From the NCBI GenBank assembly GCA_964035575.1, contig OZ037854.1, forward strand, positions 806,001 through 870,000: a stretch of 64,000 nucleotides of DNA, in the 5' to 3' direction. Positions 43,985 through 54,426 of the stretch are shown one piece after another. The DNA is from Rhynchopus sp. YZ270_cl-10. Lineage: Eukaryota; Euglenozoa; Diplonemea; Diplonemida; Diplonemidae. Within the stretch, counting starts at the first letter, position 1; each line of letters opens with the position of its first letter. The notes under the pieces were generated by a model. That model ran no database searches, was not told where the DNA came from, and worked only from the letters and a program-made list of their open reading frames with translations. The position numbers were made by a program, and so were the translations under genes.

Positions 43985-46900
43985 ATGGCATCATTAACTG
44001 AAACAAGCAGCACTGACGACTACCAAGCAGCGGCCAGGTCGTTGCTGGAGCAGGCACAGCGCCTGCTGAATGCCACCTCCCCGGGGTCGAAGGCGTCTTC
44101 TTCTTCTCCGTACAGCGTGGATTCGGAGGAGGAAGGCGATGCACTTCCTTCACACCCGCATACCCCACCGCCGAAACCTGCTCCCGCAAGCATTACTCCT
44201 AAAGCTGCCCCAGGAAGACTCGACGCGAAGACCTTCACACCACCTCCCCCCGCAGCCATCGCGCCCTCCCCCATGCAGGCCGCCCCGGTCTTTGATGAGT
44301 CTCATGAGCTGCCTGCGGTGTTCAGTGCATTTGATACGCTGTTCAGCAGAAAGGAGACAAAAGTGTTGGAGTCGGAGGCCCTCTTTAACCGTCCGTTTGA
44401 TGTATTTGAGGGGAACGACAGTCATTTTAGTGCTGCGGAACTGATGGCGGAGGGAGGGGGGAGCATCGTAGGGGAGGTACCCAATGGGGATGGCTCGTTT
44501 GCGAAGTTCTGTCTGTCCCCTGCGCTGGAGGAGGTGCAGGGGGCAGAGGGGGGGTTGGAGCGTTCTGTGGAAGGTGACGATGGGGGTGTTGATGTAACTC
44601 CAGTCATATCGCAAATGCACACACCCTTATCAGGAAGGGATCAACTCATGCAGGAGGTTCGCGAGCAACGCCAAGAGCTTGCCAAGGTCGAGCAGGTCCA
44701 CGCTGAATATACACAAAGAAGTGTGGAGAAGAAGGTGAAAAGGGGTGAGAAGAAGGTCTCTTCTCCAACTGCACCAAAACAAAAACCGAAAAAATCGTTG
44801 GATGAATTGCTTGCAGCGCGGCTAACGTCTACTGGGAAGACTGGTACACCGTCTCCAAGGAGAAGGAAAAATAGTACAAGCATGCGGAGCCCTTCGCGGA
44901 GTGGAAGTGTAGGTAAAAGAGGGGGTGGTGATGGCAAGCCGGGGGTGCGGACCTGGAATAAAAATACACATATCACGTTGGCGAGTGTTAGTTCGCGTGC
45001 GAGCAGCCCTGTAGCAAAGGGGTCGCCACGCAATGCACGGTCTGTGTCTACGTCGCACCATAGTGGCAGCACGGTGAGTCCACGGAGAACACCTAAGGCG
45101 AAAGGTGATGTGCGTGCGATGCAGCCGCTCAGTACTAACACTGTGAGTCGTGCGCATTCGTATACCAGCTTGAAGGCACAGCAGGCCCAGCAGGCAAGAC
45201 TGCAGCAGCAGCAGCAGCAGCCGTCGCCACAACGCAGTGCGTCCAGCACCTATAGTGCCGTGCCCAAGAGTCGGGGGAGGGAAAGGGGTGTCAGTAGTGT
45301 CTCCGCAGCCAGCTCGTTGCCTCTGGAAGGTCTCGAGGAGGGGGAGGACGCAGACTACAGCGAGCTCCAACGGGAGCTGCAGGCACGCCAGAAGGAGGAG
45401 TCTGGGGTGCTCATCAAGCGTATGCTGGCGACGGCGGACAAGCTGCACGCACAGAGGGTGGTGTTGAGGAGGCTGCAGGTATGGGCTTTTGACGTTGTTT
45501 TTTTTCTCTCGGGGACACAACAATCCTTTGTACTGTCTACTCCACCCTACAGGACGAACTCAGCGCAAACAACAAAACAATGGACACCTGCGACGCCTCC
45601 TTCGAGGTAGAGAGCCACGCCGTCGCACTCCGCTCACAACGCGACGAGCTTGAGAGACAGTATGCCCAATCTCCCCTTTTCACGTCTTTCGCCCCTATAC
45701 CCAGCTTTGGACAAGACGATTTGCACGTCAACACCGCAACGGTCCTCCCACACCACAATCTGACGCCAGCCTTTCTCTCTGTCTCTCTGTCTCCCCTCTA
45801 TGACTACCTTTTACAACCTGTCTCTTTCTCTTCTATCATCTACACATCTACACATCTACCCCCTCAGGTACAAGCACACGCTTTTCTTAGAGGCAAAGCG
45901 ACGTCAGGCCACCAAAGTACGCAGAATGCAGGGCAGCGCACAGCGACGTGACGGACTAGAGGGTGAAGTCAGCACTGCCCGCCGTGCTGTCTCCGAGGCC
46001 CGCGCTGTGATTGAATCTTTGGATACAAAGCAGGGGGAGTTGGAACAACATCTTGAAGAGCTGACGAGTGACACACAGAACGGCACACGCAAGCAGCTCC
46101 GCGAATGCGAGACCAAACTAGCATGGCTGCGCACACACTTTCCTGCCGAATATGAAATGTCCGATCTCGCGGAAGAAGACACCCACGCACGCCGCCTCTA
46201 CGAAGGCGAACGCTCTGCGCTGCAGGCAGAACGTCTTTCCCTCAGACAGCACCCCCAGCAGCCTCAGGAGAGCGAGGCAAACCTCCGCCATCAGTCCACA
46301 GAGATCCGTTGCCGCCGCTCCGCTGAAGACATCTGGCGGAAGGAGCTGATGGAGAGATGGACCTTAACGAAGGCAGACATACTCGCGTTGTGCCGTGAAC
46401 TGCGTGAAGGGGAGGGCGCCAGCGTCAACTCCGAAGGTGGTCTCGAACGGCAGATCGAAGCTATCGGGTCAGCAGAGGTTGTGGAGGCATGGGTGCGAGA
46501 GGCACACCCAAACGACGCGAAGGCGGATATCAGAGACAGTTTTGAAGCCTTCATCGATGCGTTTGCTGCGGAGACTGATGAGCTCGCTGCGCAACACAGC
46601 ACAGCACGGCGCAGCGGGCGGGAGGCGAATCAGCAGTCACAATGTATACACACTACCCACCTTTTTTCCCTCCCACATTCCTCTCCCCCACAGACGACGT
46701 CGACCGCATCAACGAAGCACTCTCTGCCCTCGAGCGCCGTGAGGAAGCACGCACACATGCTGCAAAGGCACAACACAGCGCACTTCTTTCCCAAACCCAA
46801 TGGGATGTGAGTCGCATCGCCGAGACAGCAACGGAGGACTGGCAGACACTGATCTGCGCAGGCATGCCTGAAGAGCGCGTTGGCTTCATCTCCTGCACAC

Positions 46901-48123
46901 AACGGGTCCACGCGAACCTCACTACACGAAGCAACCACAGCACCGACCACGAACAGGAACGTCTCATCACCCAGACACAACAGGCCATAAAGGAGGCAAC
47001 CCGAGCAAGATCTCAGACCCATTCTGCGCTGGCAAAGCAAGAAGAAAGACTGCGCCATTTGCTACAACAGCAGCAGCACGACGACACCATGGACGACGTC
47101 GAGCCTGAGAAACGCAACTCCCTTGAGCTTCAAAGCAAGCTCCTTGCCGATCTTGCAGATGAAATCTCATTAGCCGATCGCAACGTTACACACAGCACTG
47201 AAAAGAAGATGCGCGACCGCCACAACCGCCACCAAGAACTATTAGAACGCCTTTCCCAACAGAAGGTCGCCGTAGACGCTTTGGTACACGAAGAAAAGGA
47301 TTTGGAAACAAGAATGACATCACTTCGTGCACACTACGAAGCACAACATGCTGCATTGATGCAAGCAAGACCTCGTAGTGTCGGAGGAAACGACTCTTTA
47401 ACACAACGGATTTCATCGTACACACATCTGCACAACAAAGGGAAGGAGGAGGTAGTTGCCACGCCACCACCACCACCGAGAACACAAAGGAGAACACCAC
47501 AGAAACGAACAACTTCGGCTCCACCCCCGCCACCTCCTCCTCCTCCACCACCTCCACCACCACCGCCACCGCCACCTCAAGAAGAATTCTTCAACGAACT
47601 CCCTCCCCTCCCTGACAGCGACAGCGAGGGGTCCGTCAGGGGTGGGGGAGGGGGAGGAGGAGGGGGAGGAGGGGGGAGGAGGAGTGACCACCACCCTGAG
47701 TCTGTTCAGTTGTTTGGTCCTTCCTCTCCGGTTGTGCCGATGTCGGAGGCGTTGCTGGAGTTGCAGAGGATTGATCGGTTGATTAAGGAAGGGTCCTTTG
47801 TATGGAAAAAGCTGAGGACCGGGTATGGACAAAGAAGGATTCGCCTGGCATCGGATCTTAGCAGAATGGAGGTGCGGAAAGAAGGAAAGAAAGTACCAGA
47901 GGATTTCATGCGTTGTGAGCATATGTCCAAGGTCTTCCACGCAAAGCATGACCCAAGCGCTCCAGGGTACCCCTTTGTGGTGCAGCTCCGTGATTCACGC
48001 ATGGTGTTTCTATGCAAAGATCAAGAAGGTGCGGATGCCTGGGTGGCGGTGCTCAAACTGCTTATAAAAAACAGAGGTTCGGTGTTTTTCTTGAAATATA
48101 GTTTGAGGCAGTTTCTGAGATGA
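43985..48123 (+). CDS. Large coiled-coil protein with C-terminal PH domain
   Basis: Four exons (43985-45478, 45553-45659, 45868-46643, 46694-48123) give 1268 residues. About 1-450 is disordered, Ser/Pro/Lys-rich with a Gln run. About 450-1040 is mostly long charged helix predicted to form coiled coils. About 1065-1085 is poly-Pro. About 1105-1120 is poly-Gly. About 1155-1255 fits a pleckstrin-homology fold: a start GSFVWKKLRTGYGQRRIRLA, a middle PFVVQLRDSRMVFLCKD and the closing helix EGADAWVAVLKLL. PH domains bind phosphoinositides or proteins at membranes, so a membrane or cytoskeletal scaffold is likely (inference). The three joins use phases 0, 2 and 1 and keep the frame open, which supports the model. 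No ortholog name can be given. Confidence 0.82.
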
Positions 48124-48636
48124 GGGAAAAAAGGGAAATGGGAGAAAAAAGAGGGTTTGAGGGAAAAAGAAAAGAATAGTAGATGCTGGAGGAGTGTAAT
48201 GGAGCTCATCCTCTGTCCTAATAGTCTATTATAGAACCAAATTTTCAGGAGAAAAGAAAAGAAGAAGAGCGAAACTATCAACTTAGAAAAAGGCGAAGCG
48301 AAGGACACTGATGACATGGTTGCTTTTTAAAAAAAAAATAGGAAATCAAATTATATGCATCGACTGTTAGATTTTTCAAAAAGGGGACGCCGATTTACGA
48401 ACCTTTTCGTACCAATATTTTTGGGTGACGAAGTACTATGAGGCTTCTGACGTATATTTTTTCCCTTTCATTTCACTTATTTTAGATGTGTATGCAATGA
48501 TGAGGCACATTCATATTTTAACTTTTTCTCTCTTCTCTTCTCTTGCTCTTCTTTTTATCCCGAGCAACCATCTTTGTGGTAAAGACACTGCTCACCTTCA
48601 AAACCCAGCGTATTCCAGCGCGATAACGATAGTAAC

Positions 48637-48667
48637 GATGTGTGTGCACGAGAGGCACATTCATCTT
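48637..48667 (+). repeat. A'-type hairpin, TGTGC/GCACA stem
   Basis: GATG...CATC outer stem, TGTGC/GCACA inner stem and the loop ACGAGAG, then TTCATCTT. Loop and tail are identical to family A while the inner stem is different on both sides. This is the clearest link between A and A'. Confidence 0.8.
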
Positions 48668-48710
48668 ACAAGTTTTTTTTCGTGATCCAGCGCGAAAACG
48701 AATATGATAA

Positions 48711-48749
48711 GGTGACTAAGCACGAGAGGCTTAGGTTCATCTTATAAAC
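48711..48749 (+). repeat. Hairpin repeat A, archetypal copy
   Basis: Stem CTAAGC/GCTTAG, loop ACGAGAG, outer GGTGA with TCATC, tail TTCATCTTATAAACTTTTC. Preceded by GCGAAAACGAATATGATAA, a longer 5' extension shared with the copies at 17749 and 57293. Confidence 0.9.
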
Positions 48750-49548
48750 TTTTCTTTTTCTTTGATATGAACGCAATCTATAGCACCCCATATCAGAACC
48801 CCATTTTTTTTTAGATACATAGTATAGAAACCCACACGGTGGCCCAACGGACTTCCTTTTTGGGGTACCCCCCCCGTGGACCCTACCCTCAGGGTGCGTA
48901 TGGGCCACCGTGCAACAAAAAAATAACAATAATGGTGCTTTCGGAAGTCGGTCAACGACCTGTCGGCGACCTGTCAATATCAGGGGGTGTGTGTATAGAG
49001 TCCCTGTGTCAGCGACCCGTCAATAGCGACCAAATAACCTTAGAGGGGTAGAATACAAAAGGGGGGCAAAAAAAAAAAAAAACTGGCGTATTTTTGAATA
49101 TTCGCCAACTTTTTCTTAATCCAACAGCCCATAGATGAATAGAACAAACCCCACACTCTTTGCTTCTTTTTTGAACAACCTTCTCCCCCCTTTCCCACCA
49201 CTACCTATAAAATCATAGTTACGGAATTATGGACATTCCTCCTAAAAGAGGTGAAAGGTCTACGTGCACTTAGCTGGGTTGCTTTCAACTCCCTTCTGTT
49301 GGCCGCAGGGGTATTTTGTGCTTTCATCTGGGGCTGGCATTGTACAGTGGGTTGATTGGAGGTTGGAGGTTGGAAGGTGCCTGCATCACTATTTCTTTAT
49401 CCCGGATGGGGGAATGACTGTGTACCTGCTTACAGTTTCCCTGTCGGCAACTCCCAAAATCAACACTCCGGGGGTTCGATAACCCGCGGAGTGACAGTGT
49501 CTCCCAGAGGTGTTTTGCACTATCAACTTTACTTTATTTCACACTTCC

Positions 49549-49550
49549 AG
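49549..49550 (+). promoter_or_regulatory. Probable leader splice acceptor of the PDZ-like gene
   Basis: Family B repeat ends in a pyrimidine tract closing with CACACTTCCAG, 41 nt before the ATG. The repeat itself supplies the pyrimidine tract. Confidence 0.4.
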
Positions 49551-49590
49551 ACAACCCCCTGCTCATCATATGTCATAAAACCGAACACAA

Positions 49591-52173
49591 ATGGAAGTTG
49601 CCAATGTAGGAGAGCTGCCGGGTATTGGGCGCACCGATGAAACGGTGTTGCGGCTGACCACGTTTGACCAGCCGCTTGGGATTGACTTTATAGGGCACAC
49701 CGTGCGGAGGGTGCTTCCTGGCCAGCCTGGGGAGAAGCTCGCTGGGGCTGTGCCGTTTAAGGTACGCAAATGGGGTGGTGATGTGGTGACCGACAAACGG
49801 ACACTCACGGAGGCAGTCAAAAAGCTTCGCGAGCAACGTGCCACGGAGCACGTTCTCGTGTACGAACGCTGCCAGAAGCTCTTCACCATCAAGCTCCCGA
49901 ATAAGGATGCAACCCTAGGGGTGAACCTCAAGCATGAGAACGGGAATGTGTTGATCACTGCTGCAGAGGGGCCGTTTGCGGTATGAGGGTTTTCACATTC
50001 GACAGATTTGTTGTACCCATATTTTTTTTCTGGTCATGCACCATAGCCTCCCTCTGGATATCGTGTGTGTTGATGAAGTGCTCTCGGATTCGATAAGCGG
50101 AGTGCAGCTGCAGCAAATTATTTGATCAAGGTGGCAAAGCACTTAGGGTGATCTTATAAACTTTTCTTTTTCCCCAACAAACACATATCAAACAACAGGC
50201 GGTTCCTGTAGGGTCGTACCTGAAGTCTGTGAACAGCGTGCCCACGAACGCAGCGCAGGACGTTGCGAACGCCTTCAACGCAGGCAAGCAGCGTGGCATG
50301 CTGGAGTTCATTGTCGGCATCGAGGAGATGCCCAACCCCATCATCCCGGACGACTCGCAGCCGAAGCAGGAGGAGCAGATGACTGTGCAGGCGGTGCAGG
50401 ATGCGTGCAACGTGGCCCCTGCCACCGCACCGGATATGATGGGGTATAACAACGTGCAGGGCATGCATGGGGACTATCCGCTACCTCCACCGGGACAGCA
50501 GCAGCAGCAGCAGCAGCAGTTCCCCAACCAACAACAATTTCCAGGGCAGCAACAGCAGTTTCCAAACCAACAACAACAGCAACAATTCCCTACCACCAAC
50601 CAACAGCAAGTCTCTGACCAGCAGCAGTTTCCCAGCCAGCATTTCCCCATTTCCACGCAGTTTGCTTCGCCAGAGCAGGGCGGGCAGCCGCAGGGCCAAT
50701 ACAGTCCACAGCAGTCCACACCCGGCAGCTACACACAGCAGCAGCCCCCACCACACCCACAACCCAACCCCTTCTTCGTCCCCAGCGCGCAGGGTGTGGG
50801 CACAGAGAACCGCCTCACCATTGCGGCACCGAACATGCCCGACTTCGAACCAACTCACAGCGACGCGGACGCGGATTTCTTTGACAAAATCCGGGCGAAT
50901 TGCCCTCCATCCGAGTATGCCCCGCACCCTTTTCCCCACCCATACCATCCACACTGAGGAACCCTACCACACAATACTCTTCACTGAATCATCCTATCCA
51001 CCTCCCCAACCCTCCAACAGAGACATCAAAAAGTTCGAATTCCCTGCAGACCACGGCTTTTGGGAGAACTTCCGCCAGCAGATCCTTCTTAGCGGCGAAA
51101 AGGCAACACGACCACCACACTACGGGGTACGCGCCTCACATGAGAGCGACTCGGTGCTGTCTGTCAACCGCGACTTTGTACGAACCTTTGTCCGCTCCTG
51201 GGCGCTGATGAACCCACACGAGGTCACTGTGACAAGCCCCACTGGGCAGGTCTCCTTTCAGGTCTCCGACGAATTCTGGAACAAACTCACGAGCCGCTTA
51301 CAACGCAACCCTGGTGGCGGCGGCCGTGTCCTCACCATAGCCTCTTCGCTGCATCCTAACACAAACGTATACGCCTCGCCCGATGAATACCGCACCCTCG
51401 TCCAGGACTGGGAGGAGTCAAAGGGAACCACCCATGAGCAAAAAACGCAGAAGGACCGTCAACGCTGGGTGCAGGTTATGTTATTGGAAAAAGAGAAGAG
51501 CGGGGGTCAGAAGAGCACCCCGCGGGGATCGAAGCAGGTTACAACCGGGACGCAGTGGGTCGACCCGAAGGAGTTCATCTTTGTCGATGAGTTGCCGGAG
51601 GTGCTGGAGCAGAACAGACGCCCGCCGTTTGTTTCTTCGCTGCGGTCTCCGTGGGCTCCGGTGGACGAACCCCGCTGCCCAACATGCTCCCCACCAACCT
51701 GCAAGGAGTGCGGCTCTGCCAAGCGTGAGCACCCCACCACCACCACCACCACCTCCTCCTCCTCCTCCCCACGACGTCTTTCCGACCACCATATGTCCGC
51801 ATTGCAACGCAACGAAGCCTCTCTGCGCGCTCACGACCCAACCCCTGCGTCGCCCCCAGCAGTGCAGATGGGGGTGGGGTCAGGAACAGGGACAGGGACA
51901 GGGTCACCCCACGGGAGAGATACAGGAAGGCGACGAATGGAGGCCGTGTCCAGTGCTCCGACGCTGAACAGACAGTATTCGTTGGGAGGGCAGGGAGGAG
52001 GAGGAGGAGGACAGTCGCGGCAGCCAGCGAATGTAGGGAGGAGGGATGTGGGTGGAGACGGAGGTGGCGGTGGAGGTAGCGACTACTGGGTCTCCTTCGT
52101 GAAGGACTGGGAAGGTCTCGCGACAGCGATGAAAGCAAAAAAAATCAAGCCGGATCACCCGTATTATGGGTGA
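49591..52173 (+). CDS. Protein with two PDZ-like folds and Gln-rich middle
   Basis: Three exons (49591-49980, 50199-50914, 51021-52173) give 752 residues. Residues about 18-90 and 95-180 each show a PDZ-like pattern: an LG-phi carboxylate-loop (PLGIDFIG, TLGVNL), a central V-x-G-x-x-L (VPVGSYLKSVN) and a helix before a last strand. PDZ domains bind protein C-termini, so a scaffold role is likely (inference). About 228-300 is Gln/Pro-rich and prion-like. About 370-500 looks folded and is unknown to me. A CPTC...CKEC pair near 588 could bind zinc. The tail is low-complexity with Gly runs. The second PDZ-like unit is split by intron 1 (49981-50198), which carries a degenerate hairpin repeat A just before its acceptor. 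Confidence 0.75.
50130..50160 (+). repeat. Degenerate hairpin repeat A in a PDZ-gene intron
   Basis: GGTGGCAAAGCACTTAGGGTG followed by ATCTTATAAACTTTTC. The loop and one stem side are reduced but the tail is intact. It lies 38 nt before the acceptor CAG. Confidence 0.7.
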
Positions 52174-52517
52174 GCGTGATCAGCATTTTTAGGTCCTATT
52201 CACAGTCCTTTACCCCCTGATGGAAAACAAAGGGGAGGGGTGAAATGTTGTAAAATAAATCTATCAAACAAACCAAAACTGTGATGTTTGAAAAGTCAAG
52301 TTAAAAAAACCCCTTTTTTGGTGGCGAGAATATTGTTCTGATGACTTTCCCCTTTTTATTTGACACAAAGGTTTTTTTATCTACGTACTCCCTTTTTATC
52401 ATCTGCTCAAACTCGAGGCCTCCAATCACTGCGTTTTATTCCTTTTTTCCAGGTACTAATCTGATTAGGCTATCTAACTACGCGAGGTGCTTAACAAAAA
52501 TTTTTGCAAGATTTTGT
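52174..52517. other. Short spacer after the PDZ-like gene
   Basis: AT-rich, no frame or repeat that I can name. Confidence 0.4.
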
Positions 52518-52520
52518 TTA

Positions 52521-53246
52521 GGGTAGGCACACTTTTTCTTTTGTTTAATGCTCGCGCGCGCGGAAAATTTTGAGATTCCAAAAAAAAAAAACATGGAAGA
52601 AAAAAAAACATTGCCTTACGCCAACAGGTTATCTTGACTTTCCCTCCCGTCTTCCTCCACGGGAAAAATCAACCAAATATCTTCGAACACAGAATCCTCC
52701 ATATACGAGTGGGTCACATGATATAACTCTATCATGTGACCCCACCGTGGAGAGCAATCGGCTCGGGTATCAAAAGAAAGCAGAGAAAAGGGAAAAGAAA
52801 AAGACAAAAGTTGGGCACCGTGCGCCTGCGGCGCTACCTGTTCCCAGTCAGGAACGACACAATTTTATCCGAATTTGGATTTTCCGACCTGAAAATGACC
52901 CTTGTTTATGAGGATGGGTTCATATTTTGTGGAAAGTTATGCCACTAAAATTTTGCCGGTTTTTCTGTATATCCCCCACCACAGAACGAGCGGATTCTGG
53001 AAATGCCTATCGCGGCATGTTTGGGCTGAAAACCCACTGTTTTTTCAAGGAAAAAAATTGCTTCCGGATGTCGGAATTTTCCGGAAAATTTCCAGAATTA
53101 GAAAACAGCCGCTGGCTTTGATGTTTTATTTTTGCTGTGTCTCTGTGTGTGTGTTTTTTTTTCTTTGTGTGTTTTTTTCTGCGCGCGCGCGCGGAACTTT
53201 TTGGGACCCGACCGAGCATTAAACAAAAAAAAAATTGTGCCTACCC
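52521..53246. mobile_element. PIF/Harbinger-like element, 726 bp, TTA target duplication
   Basis: Terminal repeats of about 34 bp: GGGTAGGCACA, then a T-rich stretch, then TTGTTTAATGCTCG, inverted at the right end with a few mismatches. A TTA lies on each flank (52518-52520 and 53247-53249). A 3-bp TTA duplication with GGG-type ends is typical of PIF/Harbinger. CG-alternating runs lie inside each end. An internal perfect hairpin (GGGTCACATGATA and its complement, 52711-52742) is present. No transposase. Confidence 0.72.
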
Positions 53247-53710
53247 TTACCCCCCCCTTTTTGTTTTGTTTTATTTCAGCACACTGCATTGGACTGTCCT
53301 AGCGAGTTGTTTGAAGGATTTTGGGGATATTTTGGTGGAAACTCCCACAGCGCGAGTCCCAAAAAAAACACCCTCTGTAAAAATGTTTTTTGTTTTCTGT
53401 CTTTTTATATTGTATTTTTTAGGTGATTGAAGCACAGAGGCTTTAATTCCATCGTACCAACACCTTTCTGTTTACTTTACGAGGTCAAGAGGTGACTAAG
53501 TACGCAAGACTTAGGATCATTTTTGCCAAGTTTTTTTTCCCCCCTTTCTCTTCTCCAAGTATCCCCGCGCCCTTTTCCCCCCCTCTTTGAGGGATTTTAT
53601 TTTGTTGTAGAAATTCGCGAATCTTTCCAAAATTGGAGTCGTAAAAAAAGAGAAAAAATACCCCTTTTTATAGAAACCAAACATTTTTTTTTCCCTTCAC
53701 CCCTTCTTGC
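53247..53710. other. Spacer with hairpin repeat A
   Basis: Holds one hairpin A copy (53491-53522) with the compensated stem; no gene. Confidence 0.5.
53491..53522 (+). repeat. Hairpin repeat A with compensated stem CTAAGT/ACTTAG
   Basis: The loop is ACGCAAG and the tail GATCATTTTT. Relative to CTAAGC/GCTTAG both members of the innermost pair have changed (C-G to T-A), so pairing is kept. Confidence 0.85.
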
Positions 53711-53713
53711 ATA

Positions 53714-53895
53714 CAGTGAGTCGCGCATTTTATGGGTAATGTCCCTTAATTAGTTTGTGCGTAAAGTGTGTAACAAAATATTCTGTGGTGATATTTTTTA
53801 TTACCGCAATACGCTCCCCACTGAGTGCCTGGTCGTGAAGAGGAAACCTCTTTACAACCCCTTTAAAAACGCACCCGAAACATTGCGACTCACTG
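53714..53895. mobile_element. Tc1/mariner (pogo-like) MITE with TA duplication
   Basis: CAGTGAGTCGCG at the left and CGCGACTCACTG-like complement at the right (11 bp perfect), each bordered by TA. TA plus CAGTG ends is typical of Tc1/mariner and pogo elements. A 63-codon frame inside (53757-53948 overlaps the end) shows no transposase motif. Confidence 0.7.
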
Positions 53896-54298
53896 TATAT
53901 CTGCTTAGAAAATCCACTATGTACCGCTCCCTACACAACAACCAATAACAACAGGCACAGAGACTAAGCTTTGCGAAGAACATCGTTCGTGAACGCTACT
54001 CTCTCTCTCTCTCCACTCGCTCATCTTCTTCTTCTTCTTTTCCCCCTTCTTTTTCCCCTTCTCTTTCACATCATTTTCCATTTTTATTTTTAATCTCGAG
54101 ACCACATCCCCCTGTCTGACCACACCGGGTTTTTTTATCCCCCTTTGTATCACCCAACACCCCTCCTCCCCTTTAGAGAACGGGACAGTATTAGGAGGGG
54201 GGAAGAGAACTAACAAAAAAAAAAAAGGGGGAAGCCAGCTCTTTGCTCTCTTCAGATTGATCTGAGCTGAATCCCCCTTTTTTTTTCTCCCCCTTTAG

Positions 54299-54335
54299 GG
54301 TGACATACAGAAAGGTTCATCTTATAAACTTTTTT
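54299..54335 (+). repeat. Degenerate hairpin repeat A in a 5'-flank
   Basis: GGTGACATACAGAAAGGTTC followed by ATCTTATAAACTTTTTT, 92 nt before the next ATG. The stem is lost and the tail with its TATAAA-like centre is kept. Confidence 0.65.
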
Positions 54336-54426
54336 GAGAAGCGAAAGTAACCTTTTATTTTCTCCCCGAAGAGCAGTCTCTCGAGCATATATTTTTTTCC
54401 CCCACTTTTTTTTTTTTTTTCAAACA

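Larger units (their letters stand above)
48124..49590. other. Spacer with hairpins A, A' and repeats J, B
   Basis: No gene seen. An A' hairpin at 48637-48667 and a family A hairpin at 48711-48749 lie 45 bp apart. A small inverted repeat (CACGGTGGCCCA and its complement) spans 48834-48913. Family J is at 49314-49395, a tRNA-arm-like hairpin at 49468-49494 and family B at 49497-49545. Confidence 0.6.

Noticed and set aside
46642-46693. Read-through of PH-gene intron 3 as a separate start
   Set aside because: The frame upstream is pyrimidine-rich intron sequence with GTATAC...CACAG borders; joining 46643 to 46694 keeps phase.
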